DNA of 64,000 nucleotides. Source: Casuarina equisetifolia. Taxonomy: Eukaryota; Streptophyta; Magnoliopsida; Fagales; Casuarinaceae. Location of the stretch: assembly GCA_028551475.1 (NCBI GenBank), contig CM052354.1:3951391-4015390 (forward strand). Direction: 5' to 3'. The translations under genes were made by a program, and so were the position numbers. Shown here one piece after another: positions 36,032 through 47,330 of the stretch (positions are counted from its first letter, which is position 1; each line of letters starts with the position of its first letter). The notes beneath the pieces were generated by a model, which was not told the origin of the DNA, made no database searches, and worked only from the letters and a program-made list of their open reading frames with translations.

Positions 36032-37300
36032 GGTCGAGAAACAGGAATTCAGAGAGTATGGAAGGAAGGAAGGATGATGTGAGGTACGAGTCTCAGGTGA
36101 GGAGGGATTTTAAAGGAGAGTCGAGGAAAGAAATGGCGGATTAAATGGCTTCGTGAACTTGCACTAAATAGGGAGACGGGGTATATTCTGGTAGTAGTTT
36201 GTTTGTGTACGTTGTACAATACAAGCGGGCTGGCTGATGAGTGTACAATAGTTTAGGCTTATCTTCGTAGTCTTGGACTCAGAGAAATAAAGGAATGTCG
36301 GGCGACAAATTGGTGTTATAAAGCTCTTGCCCTTATGCTAGCATCACATGCAGCGCATAAACTTGTAATCATGTTGAGGATATTGGCAATTGACTTACTT
36401 TTTCTTTTTTTCTCTCTTGATGATGGAGCTTACACCGATTATCTCCTCGCCAGTGTACAGTTAGCATATGGATGTGTGAACAGAGTCATTCCCAAAAGAG
36501 TGATAAGGTTTATATATGTTTAAATATTAAATTTTCATCTCTAACACTTTTCATGTATCAAGCATATTTTAAACTCAAACATAAATAAAGTGAAATAAAT
36601 GCTCCTTACATACTTGAATATATTTTAAAGATTAAGGTTAAATAGAAATTGTATTAAATCAGCATTACCTATAATATCATATTAAAAGATCTAAAGGTAA
36701 AACCCAAAAACTTATTTAAAAATTAAAATATTTTTTCATTGATATTTACCTTATAGCTCTTATTTTCTAACATTGGATTCACATACTACACATTAGCTTA
36801 AATGGTTCAAGGCTGGGGAAGATATAAATTTTGGCCCTTAGTATATAAATGAAAACTTTTGAAGTTCTTTTTGAGTCAGTCAAATCGCCTAGTGTTGGCA
36901 AAAGGCATTAATTTGCAAGTAGTTTTCAGAATGATCTTTTTTGTAGTTTTGAGTTCCAGAGTCACAACTTTCTTTTATCTAGAATGAGCAAACACAAAGT
37001 TATCTTTTTTGGATGAATAAAATGCTGAAATGTAGCTTATCTCCTATGTTATTAATATGTTAATCTATTTTATTCCTTATATATGAATGTGTTGCTCTCT
37101 TTTACAAATATCTTCTTATAATATGATATTAGATCAAAGTTATAATTGAGATAATCGTTTAATTATGAATTGAGCCTTTGTTTGAAGAGTTCTCCTTGCT
37201 CAAATTAAGAAGGTTTGTTAAAATTTAATGCCTATCTTATATTTTTTTATATATTAAAGTGTTTAGATATATAAAAAAAAAAACCAAAAATTCTTTTCAA
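36032..37300. other. Upstream of secreted-peptide gene 1, end of copy A
   Basis: The minus-strand 5' leader (CT-rich, 36032-36090) and a weak TATA-like TTTAAAAT near 36105-36112 lie here. The rest, to about 37300, is AT-rich, aligns with 51222-52790, and holds no gene. Confidence 0.45.
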
Positions 37301-38200
37301 AGGAAACCTGATAAAGAAAATAACAAATCTCCCGGCGCGAATGCCAGTAGTAATGCTTTTTAGCACTCGTGGCTCGGGCAGCGCCGTCCATATTCAATGA
37401 CTTCATCTGACGCCGGTGATATTGATTTTTGATAGACGATATGGACTTGGAAATCTGGCATTTAGCATCGATGTACCTTTGCTACATTTGCTTTATGAAG
37501 TTTCAACGTGATAATTATTTGTCTGAAAGCCACTTTATAATGGTGAAAATTAGGAGTTGGTGTCTATGTAACAACCGCAAAAATAATTGAATTTATCATG
37601 TCAAGATTTTAAGATTTTAGCTCAATAAATAAATTCGTTACATTTGATATCAAAATCAAATCTCACTTACCACATAAGAGTAGAAGGTGACTTGCAGAAA
37701 GGATTATTTGGTAAAAAACGTTTGGTATGGAAAACGTGAACAATTCTTTAGTTTGGGAGAAATTAAATCCCAAAATTAGCGTGCCAAGCCAGATTCCTTT
37801 AGGATAGCCATTATTTTTAATTATTCTGAAAATGCACCGAGCAAACGAAACAAAAATTAGATATTTATGTGCTTAGAGTCAGAATGAGCTGAAGGCAAAT
37901 TCTCTTCAGGAACTTCTTTGTTAAACAATGATCTGGCAAGATTGCTTTTTATCAAACAATGATGTATTCTCCGTCTAATTCCTCTGTAATTGATATATTT
38001 TAAAAAAACAACTAAAGAAAGTTTTTATATATTACCGTTAACTACACAAGGTAAGGTTTGAAACATAACTTAAGATGACACCATTTATGATATATATATA
38101 TATTAAATAAGAAATGGTCTTTTCCAGTTTTCAAACACATTAAATATGCAAGTTTATAACTATTTTAGAAATCTTGTTTATGCTCTAGAATTTGACCCTC
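37301..38200. other. Intergenic between copy A and the first minisatellite block
   Basis: A GC-richer patch near 37330-37420 is not recognised. From about 37890 the sequence begins to match 59460 onward (AAGGCAAATTCTCTT, AACAATGATGTATTCTC). No gene seen. Confidence 0.45.
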
Positions 38201-38724
38201 TTTTTGTTCATTAACATTCATATGTTATCTTTGTTTGACGAGTAGAATATGGGGGTCTTGACCCTATTTGATTTGACTGTAGTGGGGAAAGCTCCATGTT
38301 AGTGTGTTTTAGGATCCAACCAAGCTACCACGCGCAATGGACTTGACCTATATACAGTATCCATAAAAGCAAGATGATCAACCAAGTTCAATTGTCGCTC
38401 ACTCCAAAGGGATCTTGATCTTTTTCTACTCCTTGGATGGTTTTTCAAAGCGTGACAATAATACCCAAATGATCTGCTAGAATGCAAAATTTTCCCTAGA
38501 AATAGAATCGACATTAATCATCTTAAGAAAGTAATAAACCCAAGGTATCACAAAATCCATTCAGTTTTGCACTTCTCAAAGGGTAGGCATTTTGTTTTTT
38601 CCTTCGAGAATGCCTACTGACGTGCTGAAAACGAGAACATATATAAAAATATGGCATGTGAGAACCATCGTTTTTCTTGCATGCCAATGCCAAAGTTTTG
38701 CCTTTTGCTTTTGCTTTCGCCGAA

Positions 38725-39335
38725 AGCGAACCATGCGGAGAGCAATTGGTTTTCTCGCATGCCAATCGAAAATTAAAAAAAAGGATAAAAAACAACAAAG
38801 TGAATCCTAACCATGTGGAGAACCATTGAACCATTCCCTTTCCGGCATGCCAACCAAAAGCGAAAGATAAAGTTTTACCTCTTTGCTTTTGCTTTCACCA
38901 AAAGCTAAAACATGTGCGGAGCAATTGGTTCTCCGGCATGCCTACCAAAAAGAAATCTTGAGGCATGCCATTCAAAGATATGTCTTTTGCTTCTTTATTT
39001 AGTGTAAACAATCAACAAAAGGACAAAAAACAACAAAGTGAAGCCTAACCATGTGGAGAACCATTCCTTTTCCCGCATGCCAACCAAAAACGAAAGATTA
39101 AAGTTTTACCTTTTGCTTTTGCTTTCGGCCAAAACCAAACATGTGGAGAGCAATTGGTTTCCGGCATGCCAACCAAAAAGAAGATCATAAGGCATGCCAT
39201 TCAAAAGTATGTCTTTTGCTTCTTTATCTCCTGTAAACAGTAAACAAAAGGACAAAATACAAAAAAGTGAAAGCTAACCATGTGGAGAACCATTCCTTTT
39301 CCCGCATGCCAACCAAAAAGAAAATCACGAGGCGC
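38725..39335. repeat. Minisatellite-like array, about six units (block copy 1)
   Basis: The core CCATGTGGAGA.C.ATT...TTTCCCGCATGCCAACCAAAA recurs near 38731, 38811, 38911, 39049, 39139 and 39277. Spacing alternates between about 80 and 140 bp because some units carry an extra GGCATGCCATTCAAAG and AATAAACAAAAGGAC segment. Spacing is not a multiple of three. Confidence 0.8.
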
Positions 39336-40331
39336 GCCATAGAAAGTTTTTTGTGCTTCTTCCTTTTCCTGCGTGGAGATAAAAGTGAGAGTACATATAT
39401 AAACTAATTACGTATAGGTATATTGTAAGGCATCTAATGGTTATTCCTTTTAGTTTGTATGGTGTGAGAATTACATCATGTTGGCCCAAACTCCTTTATA
39501 AATACTATATTTGAGTATGTGTGGTTGTTTTATTGTGATGCAATTTGATGAATCCTCCACAAAGTGGTGTTGTGGTGAGAAGATCAGAACCAAAGGTGAT
39601 CGAACATGGTAAATTTATATGAACAAAAAGAAAGATTCATGTTTTTGATATATGACCATTTGTGCGTCGAATCAAAAGTTTTGTTGAAGACAAGCAAAAG
39701 TTTTGGTGTTATTGGATTGAAGATCAGACCAATCAAATTGAGTGTGGTGGTCGTGTAAATAATTCAGCTCCAATTGAGGCATCAAATGATGAACAATGGC
39801 TAAAATACTGGTCCTTAAATTTAAAGGCTGAGATGGACAGTCAAGAAGATCAAGAGGAGATAAGATGATTATTTCAGTTCACCGGGGAGAAAGGAGAGAT
39901 TCAGATGATCCGTGAAAATTAACCATTTGGAGAAACATTCCTTTTCCCGCATTCCAAACAAAGAGGAAATCATGAGGTAGCTTTTTTCTGGTGAAAGAAG
40001 CATTTTCTCAGCGCTTTTGAAGGTTCGAAGTTTTGCCTCTTAATTTAGTGAAATCAATAAACTTCATTTTGTCGAAGTTTTTGCTTAATTTAGTGAAAGC
40101 AACAAAAAATAATTAAAAATAACAAAAAAATAATTAATTTGGCTAAGGTCTCGTGTAAACGAGCAACCAAAAAAAAAAAAATGCCAACCTTTCTTGAACT
40201 TTTTTAATGTTCTCCCCATCAGAAAAAAAAAATGAAAGCTCAAAGGATGGGATAAACTGGAAGATAAGGGGGATGAGAAATTTGATATTTTGTGATGCAG
40301 CCCTGCCAAACATGATCGAGAAAGAGGAATT

Positions 40332-40500
40332 CATGCTTGTAACTTCCTTTTTTCAGAGGAAGCTGGGGTCAAATGTTTGCTGCAGAAAGAGATGGAGGTG
40401 AAAGCGTCTGGAGAGAAGCCTTCTATTGTTGAGGGTCAGGAAAAGAGAAACTGGGGAGTCGAGGCCCCGTACAAGTAAGGGGGGTTAAGTCATATTTATA
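40332..40500 (-). promoter_or_regulatory. Promoter-like TATA to ATG module (block copy 1)
   Basis: Minus strand: TATAAATATG at 40491-40500, then a leader ending in AAGTTACAAGC directly before an ATG at 40334 (MNSSFSIMFGRAASQ...). The same TATA position, leader words and ATG occur in three other block copies (54805, 59031, 62167). The frame after the ATG soon enters low-complexity T-rich sequence. Confidence 0.5.
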
Positions 40501-41149
40501 GACGATGGAGAAGTCATTATTCGTGATGGCGTGGTGGGGACCATTCAGGAAATTTTTATGATAGCTTTAGCTGACATCTTCCATCCATGTCAGTACTTTT
40601 TAAAATATTTAACTTTGAACATTAATGTTGACATATTTTATTTCAGTTAGCAAGAGGGTTATGAGCATTAACAAGATTAAGACTATAATTTTGCACGACT
40701 CGTGGAAATTTTATTCAGGGATTGTAAGCATAGTCGCCTAAACATTAGAAACAAAAATAGTGAAGAATAATGGTTTTCCATTTTACTTTAAACCAAAATA
40801 ACTTAAGTAGTGGATTTTACAAGAAAAATTTGACTATTAGACAGTTATATACCACTCTTTATATATATATATATATATATTTTTTCAATCATGGTAGTTT
40901 AATATGATCATCTCCTCAACAAATGAAAACCCAAGCAATGAAAGAGATTTCAGGCCTAATATATTTTTTTAGTTAAAAAAAATGGTAGGAAGAAGAAGCT
41001 AATGGAACTGCGAGAATTACGAATGTTTCACTCTTTTCTTCAGCTAATTAGCTACGTATCTAGCAATGTCCATTTGTTTAACAATAAAATTTTAAAGTGA
41101 AAGAATGACAAAGCAACTTATCTAACCCTAATTCCTACTTTCCCACTTT

Positions 41150-41658
41150 TCTAGAAGATACACATGGGCTTGGGCTCGCAAGACATGACCCGGCCCAACA
41201 TAATCCAAAACGTTGTAGCCCACAAAAAATACAAATAATGCCCGTAGCGATTACCACCTCAAGGTTTTAAACACAAAATATGACATATTAACTAAAGGCC
41301 TAACAAAAGAAAGCCCTAACTGAAGCCTAAAAAAACAAGGGCATTTTTGTTTTTCTGAAAACCTTTCCGCCGCCGACAGTCCGACGGCCTTCGCCGGTGG
41401 AAGAAGAAGCATTTGGTGGTCAGTTCACCAAACGGATTGGACGACGGCCGTTCTGGGTGGGCCGTGCGTCGAAGACTGTCCTACTTCCTCAGGTCAAATT
41501 GTACCCCGCGATCCATCGGTTGCTCACCGCTCTAGCGTCGATTTTGACGCCTGACATCGCCGCCTCAGGGGAGTCCATTCATCATGCTACTTCTTTTCCT
41601 GCAAACAGAGGTTTCAGGCAATTAAGTCATGCTTATCTAAAAATCGTCTTGATTGCAG
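41150..41658. other. GC-rich segment of unknown origin
   Basis: From about 41345 a frame runs open in the plus direction (TKRIGRRPFWVGRASKTVLL, AIHRLLTALASILTPDIAAS) with GC content well above its surroundings. I do not recognise it. It abuts the truncated DEFL exon 2 and its intron tail (from about 41630). It may be coding sequence captured by a transposon. Confidence 0.35.
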
Positions 41659-41710
41659 GGATCGAGGTCACGGCAAAAATGTATGTCTATTGCAAGTTTG
41701 AGAAGATGGT
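41659..41710 (+). pseudogene. Truncated DEFL exon 2
   Basis: Follows an intact GATTGCAG acceptor and reads ..IEVTAKMYVYCKFEKM, aligning with the start of exon 2 of DEFL genes 1 and 2 (VMANMHVCHKVEKI). It keeps only the first cysteine region, and that is shifted to VYC. It breaks at about 41710 into a 40-bp inverted copy of sequence that normally lies about 300 bp downstream of the gene. Dead fragment. Confidence 0.75.
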
Positions 41711-42300
41711 AAAAGCTGTTTGTCAAAAAGCTCATTTAATTCTTTAAAACCAGCTGTTAAAATGATGTGGGCATGTCAGTAATAGCCCCATCTCTTGCTA
41801 CCCTCTTCCTTAGTACATATGACAAACTTTGATTTATAGTAAACTACAAGATGGGATCTTCAAAGATGAGCAAGATGCAGAAAAATTCAAATTACTACAT
41901 TTTCGATAAAAGAACCAACAAACTATTTTTGCAAAATGCATGAATTGCACTTAAACGATGGTCAGAAAACCAAACATGGTCTAGATGCTAATAACAAGTA
42001 GAAAAAAATAAAAAATAAAAAATAAAGTGGGAGTACTTAATTTCTAGGATTAGAGTTTGATGGGTCGGCGTCTCACGCCAATACAAGTAGATAGCTTGAC
42101 ATGTTAGGCTGCAATTAGTTGTCCATGTAGTCATTGAATTGGTCATAGCAGGCTTTCTATGAAGTATAAGGTTTTCGTTGACATCCTTTGAACAAGACGT
42201 ACACAAGCAGTTGCAATAAAAAAGTACTCGGTTAAAGATAAGTAGATGAAGAGCTAATCTTATTCCTGCTAGTGGTAAATCAAAAAGACAAGGGTAGTTT
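41711..42300. repeat. DEFL 3' flank, rearranged third copy
   Basis: 41711-41750 is the reverse complement of the segment at 32396-32435. From about 41783 the sequence resumes in direct orientation, matching 32450-32870 and 48090-48500. The copy is a rearranged piece of the DEFL 3' flank. Confidence 0.75.
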
Positions 42301-42605
42301 CCATGATAGAATACAGACTCTGAAGACCTTTGCCGGCAAGCCAACTGTCAAAGCGCTAACGTGTCAGGCATGCAAAAGAAGAGAAAGCCGCAGGATACGA
42401 TTTACAGCACCGGGCAACTCCTCTCTTTCCACACAGCACCGACGGCGGGAAGATCCCAACGGAACCGGGATCCCGCAACAGAGAAGCCTCCTGGTTCTCG
42501 CCGGATCTCATCAGACCCTTACCAAGCCCGGTCAGCCACCGCCGGCGACTTGGCCGGGACAGCCGCAGAGCCCGACTGGGCCGAGACTGCTACGCCAGTT
42601 AATTA
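42301..42605. other. GC-rich proline/arginine-coding segment, unknown
   Basis: A sharp switch to GC-rich sequence (CACCGACGGCGGGAAGATCC, CCGCCGGCGACTTGGCCGGG) with two overlapping plus-strand frames, one giving PPPATWPGQPQSPTGP. No domain recognised. The abrupt edges, against AT-rich DNA on both sides, suggest an inserted fragment. Confidence 0.4.
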
Positions 42606-42871
42606 ATATTATATTCATTTCTCCGTAATGATAACAACACAACAAAAAAATTACTGGATAACATTGTAAAGAATTTAATTTTCGTTCCATATCTTACTGA
42701 AGACTTTCTGAAAATGATATTATTTATATTTTCGGTTATTAAGGATTTAACAAATCCAAGAGATGAACATCAGCTACTCTAATGTATAAATATCTCAACT
42801 CTCATTACCAAAATAATAATAAAAATTACTAATTTCATTCTTAAAAGGAAAGAAAATAAAAAAATAAAATA

Positions 42872-42926
42872 ATGGAGAGTGTATATATTTTAACATTTTT
42901 TATGATTCTTCTTTGGCTCAATGTCG
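42872..42926 (+). pseudogene. Orphan DEFL exon 1 with intact donor
   Basis: ATG at 42872 opens MESVYILTFFMILLWLNV, then G and a GTAAAT donor: 55 nt and phase 1, exactly like DEFL exons 1 at 31704 and 47331. It is preceded by a TATAAATATCTCAACTCTCA leader like theirs. The next AG acceptor (TGTATTTTAG, about 43062) leads to only a dozen codons before a stop, and the sequence there is the organelle-like insertion. The cysteine exon is therefore lost. Confidence 0.7.
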
Positions 42927-43084
42927 GTAAATATTTCATTGTTTATATATTTTTTTATGTCGGTAAAGCTTAGGCATTAAAATTTTTCGAGTACTCTGAA
43001 AGTGTACTCTAACTTCATTTCATTTTTATCACATAATCGCTAATAATAAATCTGTATTTTAGAGATTATTGTGTACAGATCTTT

Positions 43085-43990
43085 TGGAAAGCTTGAATGA
43101 AGAAAGAGTTATTGAAAACTTAAAAATAATTAACTTTGCTTCGCGAGAGAGTAGAGTTTCCGGGCGCACGCGTAACATACGGGCCGGAGGTAACTTGGAC
43201 TCAGATTGTATAGGATTGTGCGCGCCCTGCTGTTGTTCTCTATGCCTTCGTTCGTTCCTTTTCTTTTGTTGTCCCCAAGTTCTAGGCCCGTTTTGCTGCT
43301 ATGCTCCCGTCTCTCTTTTTTCTGTCCTGTCGTTAAAGTACTCCTACCTTTCCTTTCCTTCTCAAGGAGTGGCTAGCTTCAGTTCGTGAGTCTAGTTCTG
43401 TTGAGTAGTTCAGGAAGTCCTTTCGTGGGCTGATCTTCTTTAGTCACAAAACTTCTTCCGATAGATCGAATAGGTGGAAGGTTCATCACTTGTAACAAGT
43501 TTCGTTAAAGAATACGATATAAAGCTTTCCATAAATGAAGGAATAAAGCAAGTGACATCTGAAAGTCTGATTCGGATTCTGCTCTTGCAGTTCTCAAAGT
43601 AGCGAGATGACCAGAGGAATCAGAGCTTCCGAAAGTAAGGACCACCAAGATACGCATGGTGATTCGATCTTTGGATCACCCATTTGTGGAAAACCATTTT
43701 TTGGGGCTTCCGCCTTACACACGGAGGATTGGCTTGCCTGAATCACGGCGTTAGAGGTCGTTTCAGTATGTCTTTTTTTTTTTTTTTTTGAACGAAGGAA
43801 CTTAAACTGATAAGTGATTTATTGCACCCGACGGTCCCCCATAATAAGCTCACTTGGGGAATTCTGATTCCAGCTGTTCCAAGAGTATCCGCTAGTTGAA
43901 CCCCGTCCAGTAGACTTCCTGTTTTGCTCATCCTTGGTAGCTCATCGCAAGACGGGACGATAGGTTGGAGGGGAGAGAATTCCTCCGGTG
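43085..43990. other. Probable mitochondrial DNA insertion (NUMT)
   Basis: Base composition and style change abruptly: balanced GC, words such as GAGTAGAGTTTCCGGGCGCA, CTTTCCTTTCCTTCTCAAGG, GTTCAGGAAGTCCTTTCGTG and TCTTCCGATAGATCGAATAG. These are typical of plant mitochondrial intergenic DNA and unlike the AT-rich nuclear surroundings. No mitochondrial gene is recognised. The minus frame at 43743-44012 (SKTGSLLDGVQLADTLGTAG) may belong to it. A T-run at 43771-43788 splits it. The call rests on sequence style only. Confidence 0.4.
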
Positions 43991-44029
43991 GAGCCAAGAG
44001 AAACTTGAGCACCCGATCTTTTTCCTCGC

Positions 44030-44593
44030 ATCACTAGATTTGCTTTCCAGTGTTGCAAGTGCCACCACAACAAGAGCAAAGGAGGGGTTGTTAAGCATCC
44101 AAATCTCCCCAAAGCTCTTTCAAGTGAAGGTAGAAGGAGGTAATATCAACGCTAGAGGCACCAGGAGATAGCTAAAGGTCATCTATGGCCTGTTTCAGAG
44201 AGAATTTTTGAGCCCCTCTAAGTTTGTTGAAGCTATCCCGAAGGAGTTGCCATACTTTGGTGACAGTGCAAGCGAAGGAGACTATAGGCTTGAGTGATGG
44301 GTGAACTAAGTGGGTTAACCACGTTTTCACAACCATGTGACACTAGTCCCAACAATCAGCAGTATCACCTTCTTCGGTAGGTCATAGGAGGTTGTTGGTT
44401 AGAAAGTCCATCATATTGTAGACAAGGAATACTGTTTGGTTTCGCTCATTCTAGACATGTCAGTTGGCCTCACTAGTAAGCTTCTAGGACATGATGCATG
44501 TCAGTCGAAGATTGGTGGCAATGAGATGGTAAGGGTCACAAGAGGGGAAGCAAGGGTGGCAAAACTAGTAGAAGAGGCATTTATGGTGGCCAT
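44030..44593 (-). pseudogene. Ty1/Copia gag remnant
   Basis: Minus strand start ATG at 44593 (MATINASSTSFATLASPLVT), then stops and shifts. It then gives the gag core CHMVVKTWLTHLVHPSLKPI, VTKVWQLLRDSFNKL and AQKFSLKQAIDDL with one in-frame stop, then ITSFYLHLKELWGDLD and a CSCCGGTC pair. Same gag family as the fragments at 29918 and 45492. The element continues upstream into a leader, primer-binding site and LTR. The downstream pol region is absent, cut at the organelle-like segment. Confidence 0.75.
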
Positions 44594-45004
44594 CAGAGAG
44601 GAGGGCAATGGCTAGGGTTGTAAAATTGGGAAATTTATGGATTTAGGGTTTGAAGAATATAAGGCAAAATTGGGTAATTTGGGGAATTAAGGTTTGAGGA
44701 ATTTTGGGAATTAGGGTTAGGGATTTAGGAAATTAGGGTTTCATGAAAAAGGGAAGGGAAATTAGGGATTTAGGGATTAGGGATTGAAAGAATTGGGGAT
44801 TAGGGTTCAGGAATTGGGAATTCGGGAGAGTAATTGGGGAATGAGAAAAAAGAGGGGTAATAATGAAAATAGAGAAAGGGAGAAGGGAAAAGTGGAAAAT
44901 AGGGGGAAAAACGGGGATGAGGTGGTCATTTGAGATGAGGAACACAAACGACGGAAAAAAATGAGTAATTGGGAAAAAATAGCAAAAGACTCATAACTTG
45001 ACTA
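44594..45004 (-). mobile_element. Copia untranslated leader with CCCTAA-like low complexity
   Basis: Between primer-binding site and gag start. 44640-44840 consists of degenerate repeats of GGGATTTAGGGATTAGGG type (plus strand). These resemble plant telomere repeat TTTAGGG but are irregular, so a true interstitial telomere is unlikely. Confidence 0.5.
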
Positions 45005-45017
45005 GCGTTTGATACCA
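45005..45017 (-). mobile_element. Primer-binding site of the Copia remnant
   Basis: Minus strand TGGTATCAAACGC immediately after the LTR end. It differs little from TGGTATCAGAGC, the initiator-methionine tRNA complement used by plant Copia elements. Confidence 0.65.
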
Positions 45018-45220
45018 TGTAAAAAAATGAAAAAGTCAAAGGAATAGAATGAATTTCGCTATTGCTATGTGTCATTTACAAGCCTTTCATGTTACATTTA
45101 TAGAGAGCTAAACCTAGGCTAACAAAGAAAGAAAAATATACACAATTAAAAATAAAGATATTAAGCTAAATTGTAGGGCTTAATATGTAATGTGGTTGGT
45201 GAGACAGTTATGCATTAACA
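45018..45220 (-). mobile_element. 5' LTR of the Copia remnant, about 203 bp
   Basis: Minus strand begins TGTTAATGCATAAC and ends TTTTTTTACA, giving TGT...ACA ends. It contains a CTATAAATG box (RC near 45097-45105) as expected for an LTR promoter, and abuts the primer-binding site. No second LTR is found in the window, so the element is a 5' truncated remnant. Copy B of the segmental duplication starts right beside it. Confidence 0.6.
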
Positions 45221-45491
45221 AATACATGACATTTATTTGAGAGACATTATATTTAAAATGTCTTGTACTATTTTTTTTTTTGGCCCATTTTTCTACAAAT
45301 AAATTCATTTTGTAAAGCCTCTTTTTTTGTCATCATCAAACTAACTTCAAAGAATACCCATAATCCTAACACCGACCATTTCAGAGCTGCTAATCTTTAG
45401 GTCGGAAGTCCGATGTCAAAGAAGCTTGTTGGAGAAGCGAACTAGAACCTATGTTCAAATCAATTCTAAACCATCCTTGTCCCAGAACAAG

Positions 45492-45860
45492 ATGGATTTT
45501 ATGGACGGTTTGCTTCCCAAGCTGACCCTCAACGACGACCTTGCACACAACGGTGGGACCAAGGCCACGCCGTTGCACAAACGTGGATAACAAACAACAA
45601 GGATCCGTCTCTTGAAAATTTGGTTTCCCGGGTGCCTAATGTGAGCGAAATTAAGGTTGTTTTGCAAGATATTTTTAACAAAATCATAGGAACTTATAAG
45701 TTTAACATTAAATAGACAATTTCCCATCTGAAATTAGGAGGGGGAGATGGGTTGATGGAATTTTATGTTGGTTTGAAGAACTTGTGGGGCAAACTGGAGA
45801 CCCAGGAAGCTCTAATCCCGTGCTGGTACAAAAAGTGCACTTGCCACATCAACAAGAATC
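45492..45860 (+). pseudogene. Ty1/Copia gag fragment (copy B)
   Basis: Counterpart of 29918-30260. An insertion of about 20 bp near 45530-45560 (a local near-duplication of the GACC...CACGC region) and an early stop disrupt the frame. The rest still reads PSLENLVSR and NLWGKLETQEAL-type gag sequence. Confidence 0.75.
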
Positions 45861-45869
45861 TGTAAGAAT

Positions 45870-47330
45870 AGGATCAAGAAAACAAGATTATGAAATTCTT
45901 GCTTGGGCTACTTAGGTATTGTTTTATATCCTTCTTAAGATGAAAGATTTGATCTCTTCTTATAACAGGTTTTAAAGGAAAAACGAACTTTGTTACGAAT
46001 AATCTCAACTATCTTTGTTGGTGGTAGCTCCACCTCCCACTACCCTATTCCTACTGTATATAATGCACTTTGATATCTTGTTAAAAATAAAATTAGAAAG
46101 AACCAGCACACTATTTTTACAAAATGCATGAAATAAGACAAATTTTGATCTCTTTGTTTCTATTCTTGCTAGTTCATTACCATCTATTTTCCCTTATGAC
46201 TAAATAAAGCCAAAATCTAAAGAGTTCAATAGTATCAATCTCTTTTTCAAAAAAATTAATATGCTGACAAAGTTAAAGTTTAAATGCAACATTGTTTCAT
46301 TTGTGGACATATGGGGGCAATGACACATGTTCAAAATGAATTGTCCTGCATTATTTAAATTTTCTGGTTTCCTTTGTAAAATGAAATATTTATTTCCTTC
46401 CTTATGAATCGGTTTAGAGAGAGAAAAAAAGTCGTAATGAATATTCACCGTCACTATTGTGGGTGATAACTCTTATGGCCAGCTACGCTCTCTCGCATTG
46501 TGTACAATAAACTAGAAAACAACAAATGAAACCCTTTGGAATGTGGAAGAAGCACAGAAATACAGATTACTACATTTTTTTTTTTTTGGAAAAACCATCA
46601 GAATTATTTTCGCACAATGCATAAAGTACAAGCAAGAAAAAAAGAAAATAGACATAAAAAGAGAGAATGAACTATAAGAAAAATTTTGTTTAGAAGGAAA
46701 AGTAGAAAAACCCAATACTGAATTTTCTAAGAAAGAACACTCATCAAAAATTACGAGAATCAAAAGTCTTTGATAATTGAGTAGGGAAAGAAAAGACAAT
46801 GCCAATCATTTTTACAATTTGTTTTCGTAGTTGTTTCTGTTTATTCCTATGCATTGATTTGGTAATTTTGAAGCATAACAAAATAAAAGAAAAATGTATT
46901 CCACTGATGAGCACTATGAATGGTTGAGATATCAATTTATCACTAATGTTGTAACAACACTACCATCACTTCTTTTTATCTATAACTTGCAAGCTAATAT
47001 AGTAAATAATTTATGTTTTGGTTCCATGCTTTTAGATTTTCCATTAAAGATAATCTACAGTAGATCCTTGCCTTCTTACCCATTAGGACGGCCTACTAAA
47101 TGTAAGTTGTAGAACAACATGGTAAATAATTAATGTTTTGGTTCCATCTTTCAGATTTTCTATTGAAAATCCATAAATAACATTATCTTGTTTCTTCTAT
47201 CAACTAGAATTTTAAAAAATAAAATAAAGTATGAATGTTGGAATATCACATTCTTTAACCTATAAATACTCCAATTCAGATTATCAAAATCTATAAATTG
47301 TTACCTTCGTTCTCAAAAGGAAAAGAAAGC
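45870..47330. promoter_or_regulatory. Upstream region of DEFL gene 2
   Basis: No gene. Matches 30290-31703. A TATAAATACTCC core lies at 47271-47282, about 50-60 bp upstream of the ATG, and corresponds to the weaker TATGAATACTCC of copy A. Confidence 0.5.
47271..47282 (+). promoter_or_regulatory. TATA box of DEFL gene 2
   Basis: TATAAATACTCC, about 50 bp before the start codon. In copy A the same place reads TATGAATACTCC, a mutation inside the TATA core that might lower expression of DEFL gene 1. Confidence 0.55.

Larger units (their letters stand above)
29656..37300. repeat. Segmental duplication, copy A (about 7.6 kb)
   Basis: Matches 45228-52790 in the same order and orientation: GAGAGACATTATATTTAAAA start, Copia gag fragment, DEFL gene, LINE fragment, broken DEFL exon 1, secreted-peptide gene and trailing AT-rich flank ending near a GCTGATAAAG/CCTGATAAAG word. 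Several hundred bases around 35400-35600 look almost identical. Copy A keeps about 424 bp (roughly 33908-34331) that copy B lacks, while copy B has about 160 bp near 51475-51640 absent from A. Confidence 0.92.
38200..41120. repeat. Composite repeat block, copy 1
   Basis: Shares, in order, with 52800-55700, 57440-59280 and 59780-62650: minisatellite-like units, a GAGAGTA.ATATATAAACTAAT segment, a segment resembling a retrotransposon primer-binding region, and a minus-strand TATA/ATG module. The left part (38236-38560) matches 59820-60090. No uninterrupted gene is carried. Its origin, decayed gene family or large transposon, is open. Confidence 0.7.

Noticed and set aside
38299-38834. Minus-strand frames of 71 and 103 codons in block copy 1
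   Set aside because: The matching region in block copy 4 (59890-60090) is full of stops and shifts, and no domain is recognisable.
44640-44840. Interstitial telomere array
   Set aside because: Repeats are irregular, with changing unit length, and lie in the leader of a Copia element; no exact TTTAGGG array.
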